64,000 bases of DNA. Source: UBA2767 sp965228625 (GTDB taxonomy: Bacteria; Pseudomonadota; Alphaproteobacteria; Rhizobiales; Methyloligellaceae). The notes beneath the pieces were generated by a model. It saw only the letters and a program-made list of their open reading frames with translations. It searched no databases and was not told the DNA's origin. Positions 16,122 through 25,194 of this stretch are shown piece by piece. The DNA lies in the NCBI GenBank assembly GCA_965228625.1, contig OZ245829.1:2294001-2358000 (forward strand). Direction: 5' to 3'. The position numbers were made by a program, and so were the translations under genes. Position 1 is the first letter of the stretch; every line of letters starts with the position of its first letter.

Positions 16122-17987
16122 ATGACGGTGTCGACAGGTCTCCGTTGGGCATTCCTGGTTGGCGCCGTTCTCGCCCTCATCATCGGCCCATTTGTCCTCT
16201 TTGAACAGACGATCACGTCGCACGCCACGCGTCTGCTGAATGCGGAACTCGTGCCGTCGCTGATCGCCATCGTCATTTCGACTGCGCTGGCCCTGGACGT
16301 CATCCTGCCGGTCCCGTCGAGTTTGGTCAGCGCGGCCGCGGGCGCACTTCTCGGGTTTGCCGGCGGCACATTGGTGTGTTGGGCGGGTATGTCCCTTGGA
16401 TGTCTGTTCGGTTACTGGATCGGGGCGACCGGCGGGACGGCCGCGATTGAACGTTTGCTCGGCGAGCGAGAACTTGCGCGGGCGCGTGACCTTGCGCAAA
16501 AGATCGGCCTCGGGACACTGGTCGTCGCGCGGGCCGTGCCTGTCCTCGCGGAAGCCTCGACCATCGCCGCAGGAGCGGCCCGCATGCCTTGGCGCGATTT
16601 CCTGGTCGCGACGGCCCTGGCAAACCTCGGCATAGCGGCGGCATACGCGGCGATCGGCGCGTATGCCTTTGAAACAAACTCCTTCCTGCTTGCCTTCGCC
16701 GGTGCGGTTGCCTTGCCCGCGCTGGGCGTGGCAGCCGTAAGGCTTGTCCCGGGGCTGAATGCGCCTTTCGGACTTGCGGCACCCGGCGGCAAAACCACGT
16801 CGGAGGAAGCGGCCCGGACCTCAACCGGAACGTGTGACGTGAAGTTCTCTGTCACATTCGACTACCCGGTGATCTTCACGCACGGCGCGTTCAATGCCGG
16901 TAACCGATCCTTTGTTGACGTCGTATCGAACGGTGAGCCGCAAAAAACGCACAAGATCATCGCTTTCATTGATTCAGGCGTCGCCGACGCCCGGCCGGAT
17001 CTGGGGGAGCAACTGGGAAGATACATCCGGCGCCACGGGTCCCGAATACAGCTTGTCCAACCGCCAATTCAAATTCCGGGTGGAGAAGCATGCAAAGAAG
17101 ATCCGTCGCTTCTGGACGAGATTCATGGTGCCCTGCGCAACGCCGGCATTGACCGCCATTCCTTCGTTGTCTGCATCGGAGGAGGTGCCGTCCTCGACGT
17201 TGTCGGATATGCAGCCGCCACGGCACACAGAGGCATTCGGCTGATCAGGTTTCCAACCACGGTGCTGGCTCAGAATGATGCCGGAATCGGCGTCAAGAAC
17301 GGGGTCAACAAGTTCACCACCAAGAACTTCGCCGGGACATTCCAGCCTCCACATGCCGTTATCAACGACTTTCAGTTTCTCAATACGCTGAGCGCGCGAG
17401 ACCGGCGAAGCGGTTTGTCCGAAGCGGCAAAAGTCGCACTCATTCGTGATGCGAACTTCTTCGAGTTTCTCGAGACCAATGTCGAAGCTCTGAGCACATT
17501 TGAAGACATGGCCACGGAAACGGCGATCCGGCGTTGTGCGGAGCTGCACCTGGCGCAGATCTCGCTGGGGGGCGATCCGTTCGAAACCGGAAGCGCCCGC
17601 CCTCTCGACTATGGGCACTGGTCGGCGCACAAGCTGGAAAGCATGACCCGTTACGGCCTGCGGCATGGCGAGGCTGTCGCCATCGGCATCGCGTTGGACG
17701 CGCGCTATTCCGTTCTTGCCGGGCACCTCGAACCCGGCCAGGAAGAACGCATCTGCAGTCTGCTGGAAAGACTCGGTTTCGACCTATGGAGCGCCGCACT
17801 CGAAACACGATCGCAAGCCGGCGAACTGGTGATTCTTCAAGGTCTGCGTGAATTCCAGGAACATCTCGGCGGCGAGCTGACCATAACCCTCCTTGAAAGG
17901 ATCGGCCGGGGCATCGAGGTCAACGAAATGGACAATATGCTCGTTGGCAACGCCATTTCATGGCTTGGAGACCGCAAGGCGCCCTGA
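16122..17987 (+). CDS. eboD: VTT/DedA membrane domain fused to EboD (dehydroquinate-synthase-like)
   Basis: 621 residues and two parts. Residues about 1-215 are a polytopic VTT (DedA/TVP38) domain, with LPVPSSLVSAAAGALLGFAGG, a GYWIGATGG turn, and ARAVPVLAEASTIAAGAARM. Residues about 235-621 are a sugar-phosphate-cyclase domain: CIGGGAVLDVVGYAAA nucleotide-binding segment, metal ligands in LSEAAKVALIRD, DYGHWSAHKLE and RHGEAVAIGIALD. EboD is normally a stand-alone soluble protein. The ATG at 16122 is preferred over upstream starts because it follows AAGGA and just clears the previous gene. The stop overlaps eboE by one base. Confidence 0.88.
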   Translation: MTVSTGLRWAFLVGAVLALIIGPFVLFEQTITSHATRLLNAELVPSLIAIVISTALALDVILPVPSSLVSAAAGALLGFAGGTLVCWAGMSLGCLFGYWIGATGGTAAIERLLGERELARARDLAQKIGLGTLVVARAVPVLAEASTIAAGAARMPWRDFLVATALANLGIAAAYAAIGAYAFETNSFLLAFAGAVALPALGVAAVRLVPGLNAPFGLAAPGGKTTSEEAARTSTGTCDVKFSVTFDYPVIFTHGAFNAGNRSFVDVVSNGEPQKTHKIIAFIDSGVADARPDLGEQLGRYIRRHGSRIQLVQPPIQIPGGEACKEDPSLLDEIHGALRNAGIDRHSFVVCIGGGAVLDVVGYAAATAHRGIRLIRFPTTVLAQNDAGIGVKNGVNKFTTKNFAGTFQPPHAVINDFQFLNTLSARDRRSGLSEAAKVALIRDANFFEFLETNVEALSTFEDMATETAIRRCAELHLAQISLGGDPFETGSARPLDYGHWSAHKLESMTRYGLRHGEAVAIGIALDARYSVLAGHLEPGQEERICSLLERLGFDLWSAALETRSQAGELVILQGLREFQEHLGGELTITLLERIGRGIEVNEMDNMLVGNAISWLGDRKAP

Positions 17988-19180
17988 TGCAACTCCGCGA
18001 TCATGAACGACTTGGCCATCTGAGCTACTGCACGAACATCCATGCAGGCGAGACCTGGCCGGATGTCATCACCAGCCTTCGCACGTGCTTGCCGCCGATT
18101 AAAGCCGCGGTATGCCCGGCACACCGTTTTGGCGTTGGACTGAGGCTCGGCGCATCGGCGGCAAAGGCCCTCGGGCAACGCGCGGCGATGAATGAATTGA
18201 AGGAGTTCCTGGAAGACGGTGGCTATTACGTTTTTACAATCAACGGCTTCCCCTATGGCAGCTTTCATGGCCAGCCGGTAAAGGAGAATGTCTACGCCCC
18301 GGACTGGAGCACGCCCGAGCGCCTCGCCTACTCAAATGCCCTGGCGGACATTCTGGTGCAGCTCCTGCCCGAGGGAACCGACGGCAGCATCAGCACCGTG
18401 CCCGGTACGTTCAAGCCGTGGGCCCAAGGCAGGCGGAAGGCAATCGGCGCCAGGCTCGTCGATCATGTCGCATATCTGGTAACGCTCAGGGAGCGCACCG
18501 GAAAGACGATCGCCCTTGCGCTCGAGCCCGAACCGTATTGCATGCTGGAGACGATCGCGGAGACCGTCGTCTTCTTCAAAGAGCACCTGTTCTCCCGCGA
18601 TGCCGTTTTGCGTCTTTCGGATGCAACCGGACTGGGCACCGCGGACGCTGAGAATGCGCTGCGGCTGCATCTCGGTGTCTGCTATGACGTTTGTCACGCG
18701 GCCGTTGAGTATGAGGATCACGTAACAAGTATCGACGATCTCAGAAGGGCGGGCATTGCCGTTTCGAAACTACAGTTGAGCTCCGCGTTACGCGTTCCCG
18801 AAGTCACTCAGGACGCCGCGAACCTGTTACGCCCTTTTGACGAACCCGTTTACCTTCACCAGGTTATCGGACGCGGAGCCAATGAGTTGCGTCGCTACAA
18901 GGATCTCCCCGAAGCGTTCGCCGATATCAAAAGGGCGCTGGGCGAGGAGTGGCGCATTCACTTCCATGTTCCCGTCTTCCTGGATGAGTTGCAGGATTTC
19001 GGCACCACCCAGTTCTTTCTGCGGGACATACTGGCGTTGCACCGCGACAACCCCATTGCACCGCATTTGGAGGTTGAGACCTACACGTGGGACGTCCTAC
19101 CCGATTCCTATCGCGACGTTGATCTTCCGACGGCCATCTCCCGGGAATTGAACTGGGTCATTGGGCAACTGCTGCCGTGA
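17987..19180 (+). CDS. eboE: EboE, xylose-isomerase-like TIM-barrel protein
   Basis: 397 residues. The characteristic N-terminus HLSYCTNIHAGETWPDV, then VPGTFKPW and ALEPEPYCMLETIAE with CYDVCHAAVEYED, match the metabolite-traffic protein EboE. Acidic and His residues in these motifs probably line a metal site of the AP-endonuclease/xylose-isomerase fold. The reaction is unknown. Start ATG 17987 shares its A with the eboD stop (TGATG); the stop overlaps eboC (GTGA). The tight coupling points to equimolar production with its neighbours. Confidence 0.9.
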   Translation: MQLRDHERLGHLSYCTNIHAGETWPDVITSLRTCLPPIKAAVCPAHRFGVGLRLGASAAKALGQRAAMNELKEFLEDGGYYVFTINGFPYGSFHGQPVKENVYAPDWSTPERLAYSNALADILVQLLPEGTDGSISTVPGTFKPWAQGRRKAIGARLVDHVAYLVTLRERTGKTIALALEPEPYCMLETIAETVVFFKEHLFSRDAVLRLSDATGLGTADAENALRLHLGVCYDVCHAAVEYEDHVTSIDDLRRAGIAVSKLQLSSALRVPEVTQDAANLLRPFDEPVYLHQVIGRGANELRRYKDLPEAFADIKRALGEEWRIHFHVPVFLDELQDFGTTQFFLRDILALHRDNPIAPHLEVETYTWDVLPDSYRDVDLPTAISRELNWVIGQLLP

Positions 19181-20049
19181 CCTGGGATGTCGCTCTGAGA
19201 CTGGGGCGAGTCTCAAATCTACCAACAGTCTGGACCAATGTGCTTGCGGGCACCGCGTTGGCGGGCGGCAGTTTCACGGACGTCCGTTTGCTGCTGCTCC
19301 TGCCTGCCATGTCGCTATTCTATCTTGGCGGCATGTATCTGAACGATGCCTTTGACGCCGATGTCGACGCGCTCGAGCGGCCCGAACGTCCCATACCCTC
19401 TGGACAGGCAAGCGTCTCAACGGTGATGACCGCTGGATTTGCCATGCTGTTGACCGGTCTGCTGACCCTCGTGTGGGTCGGTTATGCGATACCAGGCGGA
19501 ACCGGTTTTTGGCCCGTGCTGACAGGTTTGGCGTTGGGCGGAACGATCATTTTCTATAACTGGCACCACAAGAACAATCCCCTCAGCCCGTTGGTCATGG
19601 GGCTATGCCGCATGCTGGTTTACGTTACCACCGGCCTTAGCTTCGCCGTGCCTTTGCCGTCCGCAGTCGTTGTCGGCGCCCTGTTGCTGCTGAGTTATCT
19701 GATCGGCCTGACATATGTGGCAAAGCAGGAAAGCCTCGGTGAGGTCCGCGATCTGTGGCCGCTCTTCTTTCTGGCTCTTCCCGTGCTCTTTGGTGTCATT
19801 TTCGGCGCGGGCGAACCGCTTTCCTTGTTCATCCTCGCCGGGTTTGCCGGTTGGGTCGTTGTCTGTGTCCGATTTGTCGCGCGCGGCAAACCGGGTGACA
19901 TCCCCAGGGCTGTCGTGAGCCTGATCGCCGGCATCTCGCTGCTTGATGCAATGCTCGTCGCGACCGCGGGGGCGCCCGTCGCCGCGCTCGTCGCAGTGGC
20001 AGGATTCGCGCTAACGCTGGCCTTTCAACGGCTCATTCCGGGCACCTGA
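19177..20049 (+). CDS. eboC: EboC, UbiA-family prenyltransferase-like membrane protein
   Basis: 290 residues starting at a GTG in the eboE stop. A polytopic UbiA-type protein, about eight helices. The first aspartate-rich motif is intact: NDAFDADVDALERPERPIPSG (split here as NDAFDADVDALERP, then ERPIPSG) near residues 56-76. The second region (TYVAKQESLGEVRDLW) carries the loop expected for the second substrate-binding site. In ebo clusters the prenylated substrate is not known. It converges with eboF, with only three bases between the two stops. Confidence 0.9.
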   Translation: MTWDVALRLGRVSNLPTVWTNVLAGTALAGGSFTDVRLLLLLPAMSLFYLGGMYLNDAFDADVDALERPERPIPSGQASVSTVMTAGFAMLLTGLLTLVWVGYAIPGGTGFWPVLTGLALGGTIIFYNWHHKNNPLSPLVMGLCRMLVYVTTGLSFAVPLPSAVVVGALLLLSYLIGLTYVAKQESLGEVRDLWPLFFLALPVLFGVIFGAGEPLSLFILAGFAGWVVVCVRFVARGKPGDIPRAVVSLIAGISLLDAMLVATAGAPVAALVAVAGFALTLAFQRLIPGT

Positions 20050-20052
20050 CAT

Positions 20053-21435
20053 TCACGAGAATACGTGCGACAGCACAAGGTCTTTGAAGCTGGTCGCGGC
20101 CACGGGACCCTCGGGCAGCACGTCGGGCCTCGACGTGATGACGACCGGCCCATGTTCGGGATTATCCGTCAGCCGCCCGTGCGAGCCCTTGACTGTCCGT
20201 GTGTGTGTCACTGAGATCACGTCCAAAAGCGTGCGGAAACCCAGTTTGCGTTGCAACAGTCGGTTCGAGACCGCAAGCGCCGGCCAACGGATGTCAGGAT
20301 CGATGAACAATTCCAGCGGATCATAACCAGGCTTCCGATGGATATCGACGGTCCGGGCATAGTCCGGTGCACGCTCGTCATCCATCCAGAAGTAGTAGCT
20401 GAACCAGCGGTCGGCTTGTGAAATGGCGACCAGATCGCCGGAGCGCGGGTGGTCGAGGCCGGTGAGATGCTTACCTTCGCCGTCAAGCACAGTCTCCACC
20501 CCATCGAGACCTTCTATCAGCGCCTTCACCTCATCGATTGGAGTTTTCGGCCGCACATAAACATGAGCGATCTGGTGATCCGCGACGGCAAAGGCTTCAG
20601 ATGCACCCGGGTCGAGTGTCTCGCGCCCCAACTCCTGACGTACCCGCAGCAGGCCCGCCTCGCGCAAGGCACGATTGATATGGACGGCATCGCTGACCGG
20701 CGTGATGCCGTATTCCGAGACGACGATCACGTCCCGGCCCTGACGCTCGGCAACCTCGATCAGCTCGCCACAAAGAGCATCGACGTCCCGAAGCGCTTTT
20801 TGAAGCTGCGGATTGGTCGGATCAGGCCCAAGTCGCTGCAGATCGTAATCGAGATGCGGCAGATAGGTCAGGGTCAACGTCGGGTCGCGTGTCTCCATCA
20901 CATGAAGAGTCGACCTTGCAATCCACTCACTCGAAGTGATGTCGGCCGCCGGCCCCCAGAACCTGAACAGGGGAAACTGCCCGAGCTCGGCATCGAGTTC
21001 GCTGTGCAACTCCGGCGGGTCCGCATAGTGGTCCGGGATCTTGCGCCCGTCCGCCGGATACATTGGGCGCGGCGTGGCGCTCCAATCCACGGACGCATAC
21101 ATGTTGTACCACCAGAACATCTTGGCAGTGGTGAAGTCCGGGTTGTGGGCTCGGCCCGCCTCCCAGATTTTCTCGCCCGCTACCAGATGGTTGGACTGCC
21201 GCCAGAGCTTTACCTCCGCCAGGTCACGGAAGTACCAACCGTTCGCGACGACGCCGTGGCCCGACGGTGGCAAGCCGGTCAGCAGTGTCGATTGCACGGT
21301 ACAGGTGACGGCTGGAACGACCGTTGTGAGTCGTCGCTTGCCGCCAAGCTTTGCGAATTTCGTTAAATGGGGCGTATTCGGGCCCACTAGCGCTGGAGAC
21401 AGGCCAACCACGAGAATGACGAGGATGCGCTTCAT
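20053..21435 (-). CDS. eboF: EboF, type I phosphodiesterase/nucleotide pyrophosphatase family
   Basis: 460 residues from ATG 21435 (MKRILVILVVGLSPALVG); the frame is open further upstream but enters the divergent spacer. An alkaline-phosphatase-superfamily enzyme: catalytic Thr in PAVTCTVQSTLLTG, substrate region SGHGVVANGWYFRD, metal ligands in IVVSEYGITP and VADHQIAHVYV. ELFIDPDIRWPALAVS is near the C-terminus. It lies on the opposite strand to the other ebo genes, between eboC and eboA. No clear signal peptide beyond a short hydrophobic N-terminus. Confidence 0.88.
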   Translation of the reverse strand: MKRILVILVVGLSPALVGPNTPHLTKFAKLGGKRRLTTVVPAVTCTVQSTLLTGLPPSGHGVVANGWYFRDLAEVKLWRQSNHLVAGEKIWEAGRAHNPDFTTAKMFWWYNMYASVDWSATPRPMYPADGRKIPDHYADPPELHSELDAELGQFPLFRFWGPAADITSSEWIARSTLHVMETRDPTLTLTYLPHLDYDLQRLGPDPTNPQLQKALRDVDALCGELIEVAERQGRDVIVVSEYGITPVSDAVHINRALREAGLLRVRQELGRETLDPGASEAFAVADHQIAHVYVRPKTPIDEVKALIEGLDGVETVLDGEGKHLTGLDHPRSGDLVAISQADRWFSYYFWMDDERAPDYARTVDIHRKPGYDPLELFIDPDIRWPALAVSNRLLQRKLGFRTLLDVISVTHTRTVKGSHGRLTDNPEHGPVVITSRPDVLPEGPVAATSFKDLVLSHVFS

Positions 21436-21534
21436 GAGACGAGGATGTCGTGCCTGCCAGGCACAGGCAAGGCGCGAGTTTCCCCCACAACACGGAGCGG
21501 TAACGTTGCGTCGGCAATTGTGTAAAATGCCTTC

Positions 21535-22401
21535 ATGTCCGATGCGGCAACCGACTTGTTGACGAACTGGCTCTGCCGGCAGCTTCCGGAGGATGCCGCC
21601 TTGTGGCTGGACGAGCGCCTGGCGAAGCTTGCGGCCGATCCGTCCGATCGAAACCTGCAAATCACACTCGGAATGGCGCCGCGGAAGCTCGGGCGCGATG
21701 ACCTTGGCTTGGACCGGAACGATCTTGCGGCCGCAAGAACGGCCCGCGAAGGCTGGGATCCAAGCCAATGGAGCGTTGATGTCGCCGCCCGCGTACTGGT
21801 CCTGTGCCGTACGAGCCGGACATCGATTGATTTTGCACGGCTTTTCTCAGAGCTTTGTCGATACGCCGATGCTTCGGAGGCGGTTGCGTACTATTCCGGC
21901 CTGTCGCTCTATCCCGAGCCCGAGCGGTTCGAAAAACAGGCCGCGGAAGGCGTACGCACCAATATGCGCGCGGTGTTCGAGGCCATTGCCCACCGCAATC
22001 CTTATCCCGTCGAGCAATTCGACCAGAACCGGTGGAACCACATGGTGCTAAAGGCGCTGTTCATCGGCAGCGCGCTTGCTCCAATACAGGGTCTCGACGA
22101 GCGCGCCAATTCCGAACTTGCGCGTATTCTGATCGACTATGCCCACGAGCGCTGGTCCGCCGGGCGGCCGGTCACACCCGAGTTGTGGCGTTGTGTCGGA
22201 CCTTTCGCTGACGACGATGCTCTGGCCGACCTTGCGCGCGTCGCGGCCTCCGACGACGAGGTCGAGCGAAGCGCGGCGGCATTGGCGCTCGCGGCAAGTC
22301 CAGCTTCCGGAGCCCCCGAACTTTTGAAGGCCCTTCCGGACCACGCGGCGGCGATTGAAAAGGGGCAGTTGATATGGGACTCTTTGAGGCTGGCGCAATA
22401 A
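21535..22401 (+). CDS. eboA: EboA-domain protein
   Basis: 288 residues. The N-terminus (LPEDAALWLDERLAKL then NLQITLGMAPRKLG) and the mid-region NPYPVEQFDQNRWNHMVLKALFIGSAL are typical of EboA, a helical-repeat protein of unknown biochemical role. C-terminal helices are Ala-rich. The ATG at 21535 is 99 bases from the divergent eboF start; the spacer presumably carries both promoters. eboB follows 42 bases downstream. Confidence 0.9.
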   Translation: MSDAATDLLTNWLCRQLPEDAALWLDERLAKLAADPSDRNLQITLGMAPRKLGRDDLGLDRNDLAAARTAREGWDPSQWSVDVAARVLVLCRTSRTSIDFARLFSELCRYADASEAVAYYSGLSLYPEPERFEKQAAEGVRTNMRAVFEAIAHRNPYPVEQFDQNRWNHMVLKALFIGSALAPIQGLDERANSELARILIDYAHERWSAGRPVTPELWRCVGPFADDDALADLARVAASDDEVERSAAALALAASPASGAPELLKALPDHAAAIEKGQLIWDSLRLAQ

Positions 22402-22443
22402 CGGTTCGACCGGGAGTTTGAGAAACTCATAGGAAGCACGGCC

Positions 22444-23370
22444 ATGATGCTGATCGATCCACACGCCCACATGATCTCGCGCACGACGGACGACTACGAG
22501 GCCATGGCCGCGAGCGGCGTTGTTGCCGTCATCGAGCCGGCCTTCTGGCAAGGCCAGCCACGCACACACGTCGGCACCTATATCGACTATCTCTCGGCGA
22601 TCATCGGCTTTGAGCGCTTTCGCGCCGGGCAGTTCGGCATCCGCCACTATTGCACCATCGGCCTGAACTCCAAGGAGGCCAACAATGAGGGGCTTGCCGA
22701 GGAGGTGATGGATATCCTGCCGCAATTCGCACTGAAGGACGGTGTCGTGGCGATCGGCGAGATCGGATACGATGAACAGAGCGACCTTGAGGACAAGTAT
22801 TTTCGACTACAGCTCGATCTCGCGAAGGAGCTTGAGCTTCCGGTCATGATCCACACGCCGCATCGCGACAAGAAACGCGGCACAACACGCTCTATGGATG
22901 TATGCGAAGAGCATGGTCTCGACCCGGGCATGGTGGTGGTTGACCACAACAACGAAGAGACGGTTCAGGAGGTGCTCGATCGCGGCTATTGGGCGGCGTT
23001 TTCGATCTATCCCAGCACCAAGATGGGCAATGAGCGGATGGTCGAGATCCTGAAGCAGTATGGTGCGGAACGTATCATCGTCGATTCGGCTTGCGACTGG
23101 GGCATCTCCGAACCGCTCGGCGTTGCAAAGACGGCCAAGCTGGCGCTGGAACGCGGCGTTTCGGAAGAGCTGGTCCGCCTGGCCACCTACCAGAATGCGC
23201 TCGATGCGTACGGTCAGAGCGGGCAAATGAGTGAGGACGACTGGCTCAATCCACCGCCAATCGACCAACGCACCGTTTATGAAGGCAATTCGATCCTGCG
23301 CGGCGGCCGTGACCCTGTAGTCGAAGAGCCAAAGGTGCGTCGTACACGGGATGAATTGACGATCAAGTGA
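22444..23370 (+). CDS. eboB: EboB, TatD-family metal-dependent hydrolase
   Basis: 308 residues of an amidohydrolase-fold TatD relative. Metal ligands are visible: HAH in IDPHAHMIS, Glu in VAIGEIGYDEQ, His in LPVMIHTPHRD, His in VVVDHNNEETV and Asp in ERIIVDSACDWGISEP. AGGAAG precedes the ATG pair; the first ATG is taken. TatD enzymes are usually nucleases or deacylases, but in ebo clusters the substrate is unknown. It is the last gene of the ebo set and is followed by tRNA-Arg on the other strand. Confidence 0.9.
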   Translation: MMLIDPHAHMISRTTDDYEAMAASGVVAVIEPAFWQGQPRTHVGTYIDYLSAIIGFERFRAGQFGIRHYCTIGLNSKEANNEGLAEEVMDILPQFALKDGVVAIGEIGYDEQSDLEDKYFRLQLDLAKELELPVMIHTPHRDKKRGTTRSMDVCEEHGLDPGMVVVDHNNEETVQEVLDRGYWAAFSIYPSTKMGNERMVEILKQYGAERIIVDSACDWGISEPLGVAKTAKLALERGVSEELVRLATYQNALDAYGQSGQMSEDDWLNPPPIDQRTVYEGNSILRGGRDPVVEEPKVRRTRDELTIK

Positions 23371-23417
23371 CGGCAGCGTCACTGACCCATAATTCTCTGA
23401 TCTATATCGAGAAAGAA

Positions 23418-23494
23418 TGGCGCGCCGGGGAAGATTCGAACTCCCGACCCCCAGATTCGTAGTCTGGTGCTCTATCCAGCTGAGCTACCGGCGC
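23418..23494 (-). tRNA. tRNA-Arg (anticodon ACG)
   Basis: 77 bases including an encoded CCA. On the minus strand the acceptor arms are GCGCCGG and CCGGCGC. The D-arm is GCTCAGCTGGATAGAGC. The anticodon arm is CCAGA-CTACGAA-TCTGG, giving anticodon ACG. The T-arm is GGGAG-TTCGAAT-CTTCC. All stems pair with one G-U. The A of ACG would be edited to inosine. Confidence 0.97.
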
Positions 23495-23653
23495 CTGAGT
23501 GCAAGGTCGGCCGTAAGCGGGGCGTACCGGTGAAACATGCGCCTCCGGACCTTGCGAAATTCCTGACGCGTTGCGGGCTGATTGTCCGCCGCGCGCGCCG
23601 CCTTATTTAGGGCCTCGGGCGCGCAAAGGCAAGCAGCGCGGCGGCGTGCGCGG

Positions 23654-25171
23654 TCAGGCCTTGGCGTCAACCTTCTCGCGGGCATTGCGGAGTTCGACGA
23701 CCCGGTCGGGAATGGTGATGCGGAAGACGGTACCCACCGTCCTTTCCAGCAGGACGATCTCGCCACCATGGGCCTGGACGAGCTCGGCGGCGATCGCCAG
23801 CCCGAGGCCGGTGCCGCCCTTGCGCGCCGACCCCTGAAACGGCTCGAACAGATGCGCGCGCGCCTTCTCCGGAACGCCGGGCCCGCTGTCGCGCACCTCG
23901 ATGGCGACCACGGCGCCCGAGCGGTTGGCCGCGACCACGATCTCCGGGTTGGCGCCGCCATACTGGGTCTCGACCGCCTGCAAGGCGTTGCGGCACAGAT
24001 TGCTCATCACCCGGAAAAGCTGGTCGTGATCCGCGTCCACCTCGAGCCCGTCGGGCATGTCGATGCGCCAGTCGAACGCGTTCGTCTCGCTCAGTCCGAG
24101 GCTCTCGCCCACCTCCTCGACCAGCGGTTTCAGCGGGTGGATCGAGCGCATGGGGGCGGCCTCCTGGGCCCGGCCGAACTTCAGTGTGTCGGTGCACAGC
24201 CGGATCGCCCGGTCGAGAGAATTGACCAGCTTCGGCGCCATGCGCTGCACCAGCGGATCCTGCACACCGCCCATCCGGTCGGATATGAGCTGGGCGCTGG
24301 AGAGAATGTTGCGCAGGTCATGGTTGATCTTCGACACGGCAAGCCCCAGCGACGCCAGGCGCGTCTTCTGCTGCAGCATGCCGCTCAGCTCGTTCTGCAT
24401 GTGCGCCAGTTCCCGCTCCGCGGTGCCGATCTCGTCATCGCGGCCGGAGGGCACGATGATGCGCGAGAGGTCCTCGGGGTTCTCGCTGAACCGCACCATC
24501 GAGTGGGTGATGCGCATCATCGGCCGCACAAGCAGCAGGTTCAGCGACAGATAGACGAGCGCCGCCGTGATCACCGAGATGATGATCGACAGGCCGAGGA
24601 TGCTCAGGCCGAAACGCACCATCGCCGCCTTGAGCGGGTCCTGGGCAACGACGATCTCGATGAACTCCCCGGCCCCGAATCCGGGCTGACCGACGACGCG
24701 GATGAACTGGTTCGACGGCGCGACATAGACTGCAAGCGCGTCCCAGATCAGCTCCGCCCACGAGGCGGTGCGCAGGTCGTAATGCCCGGCAATGGTCGCC
24801 GGCATCTCGCTTTGCAGGATGAGGTTGCGTCGGCCGCCGCGCTTGAGCGCGACCGCGCGCACCTGGGCGTTCTTGAGCAGATCATCCTGCGCCGACTGCG
24901 GCAACCGGCGATCGGCGGAGACGGCGAGAGAAGCGATCTGCGCCGCGGCGAGGCGCTCCACCAGCCAGTTCTTGCGGAAGTTGGCGACCGACGGAACGAA
25001 CACGAGCACTTCCGCAATCATGACGAACACGATCGTCAGGATCAGCAGTTTCGATGACAGACCGACGAGGGGGGTGCGCCGGCCAGCAGCCGCGCCGGGA
25101 CGCCGGCTCTTGTCCGCCGCGTCCGATGTCTCGTTTTCCTCTGGCTGCCTTGCTTTTGAATCGGAGGCCAT
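23654..25171 (-). CDS. Orphan membrane sensor histidine kinase
   Basis: 505 residues. Basic, disordered N-terminus; transmembrane helix near 42-62; periplasmic sensor of about 125 residues; second helix near 190-212 followed by a HAMP-like region (LLVRPMMRITHSM, then DEIGTAERELAHMQNE). The phosphoacceptor is His284 in KINHDLRNILSS, then an HATPase domain with the N box (NLCRNALQAVE), DSGPGVP and GGTGLGLAIA. No response regulator is present nearby. It begins 23 bases after the flavoprotein gene and is the last gene of a four-gene operon; the tRNA follows. Confidence 0.92.
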   Translation of the reverse strand: MASDSKARQPEENETSDAADKSRRPGAAAGRRTPLVGLSSKLLILTIVFVMIAEVLVFVPSVANFRKNWLVERLAAAQIASLAVSADRRLPQSAQDDLLKNAQVRAVALKRGGRRNLILQSEMPATIAGHYDLRTASWAELIWDALAVYVAPSNQFIRVVGQPGFGAGEFIEIVVAQDPLKAAMVRFGLSILGLSIIISVITAALVYLSLNLLLVRPMMRITHSMVRFSENPEDLSRIIVPSGRDDEIGTAERELAHMQNELSGMLQQKTRLASLGLAVSKINHDLRNILSSAQLISDRMGGVQDPLVQRMAPKLVNSLDRAIRLCTDTLKFGRAQEAAPMRSIHPLKPLVEEVGESLGLSETNAFDWRIDMPDGLEVDADHDQLFRVMSNLCRNALQAVETQYGGANPEIVVAANRSGAVVAIEVRDSGPGVPEKARAHLFEPFQGSARKGGTGLGLAIAAELVQAHGGEIVLLERTVGTVFRITIPDRVVELRNAREKVDAKA

Positions 25172-25194
25172 ATGCAGGTGCGCGCCTCACTCCA

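Noticed and set aside
23654..24197. Arg/Gly-rich shadow frames antisense or shifted to the kinase gene
   Set aside because: Pure GC-bias shadows; the kinase frame has all family motifs.
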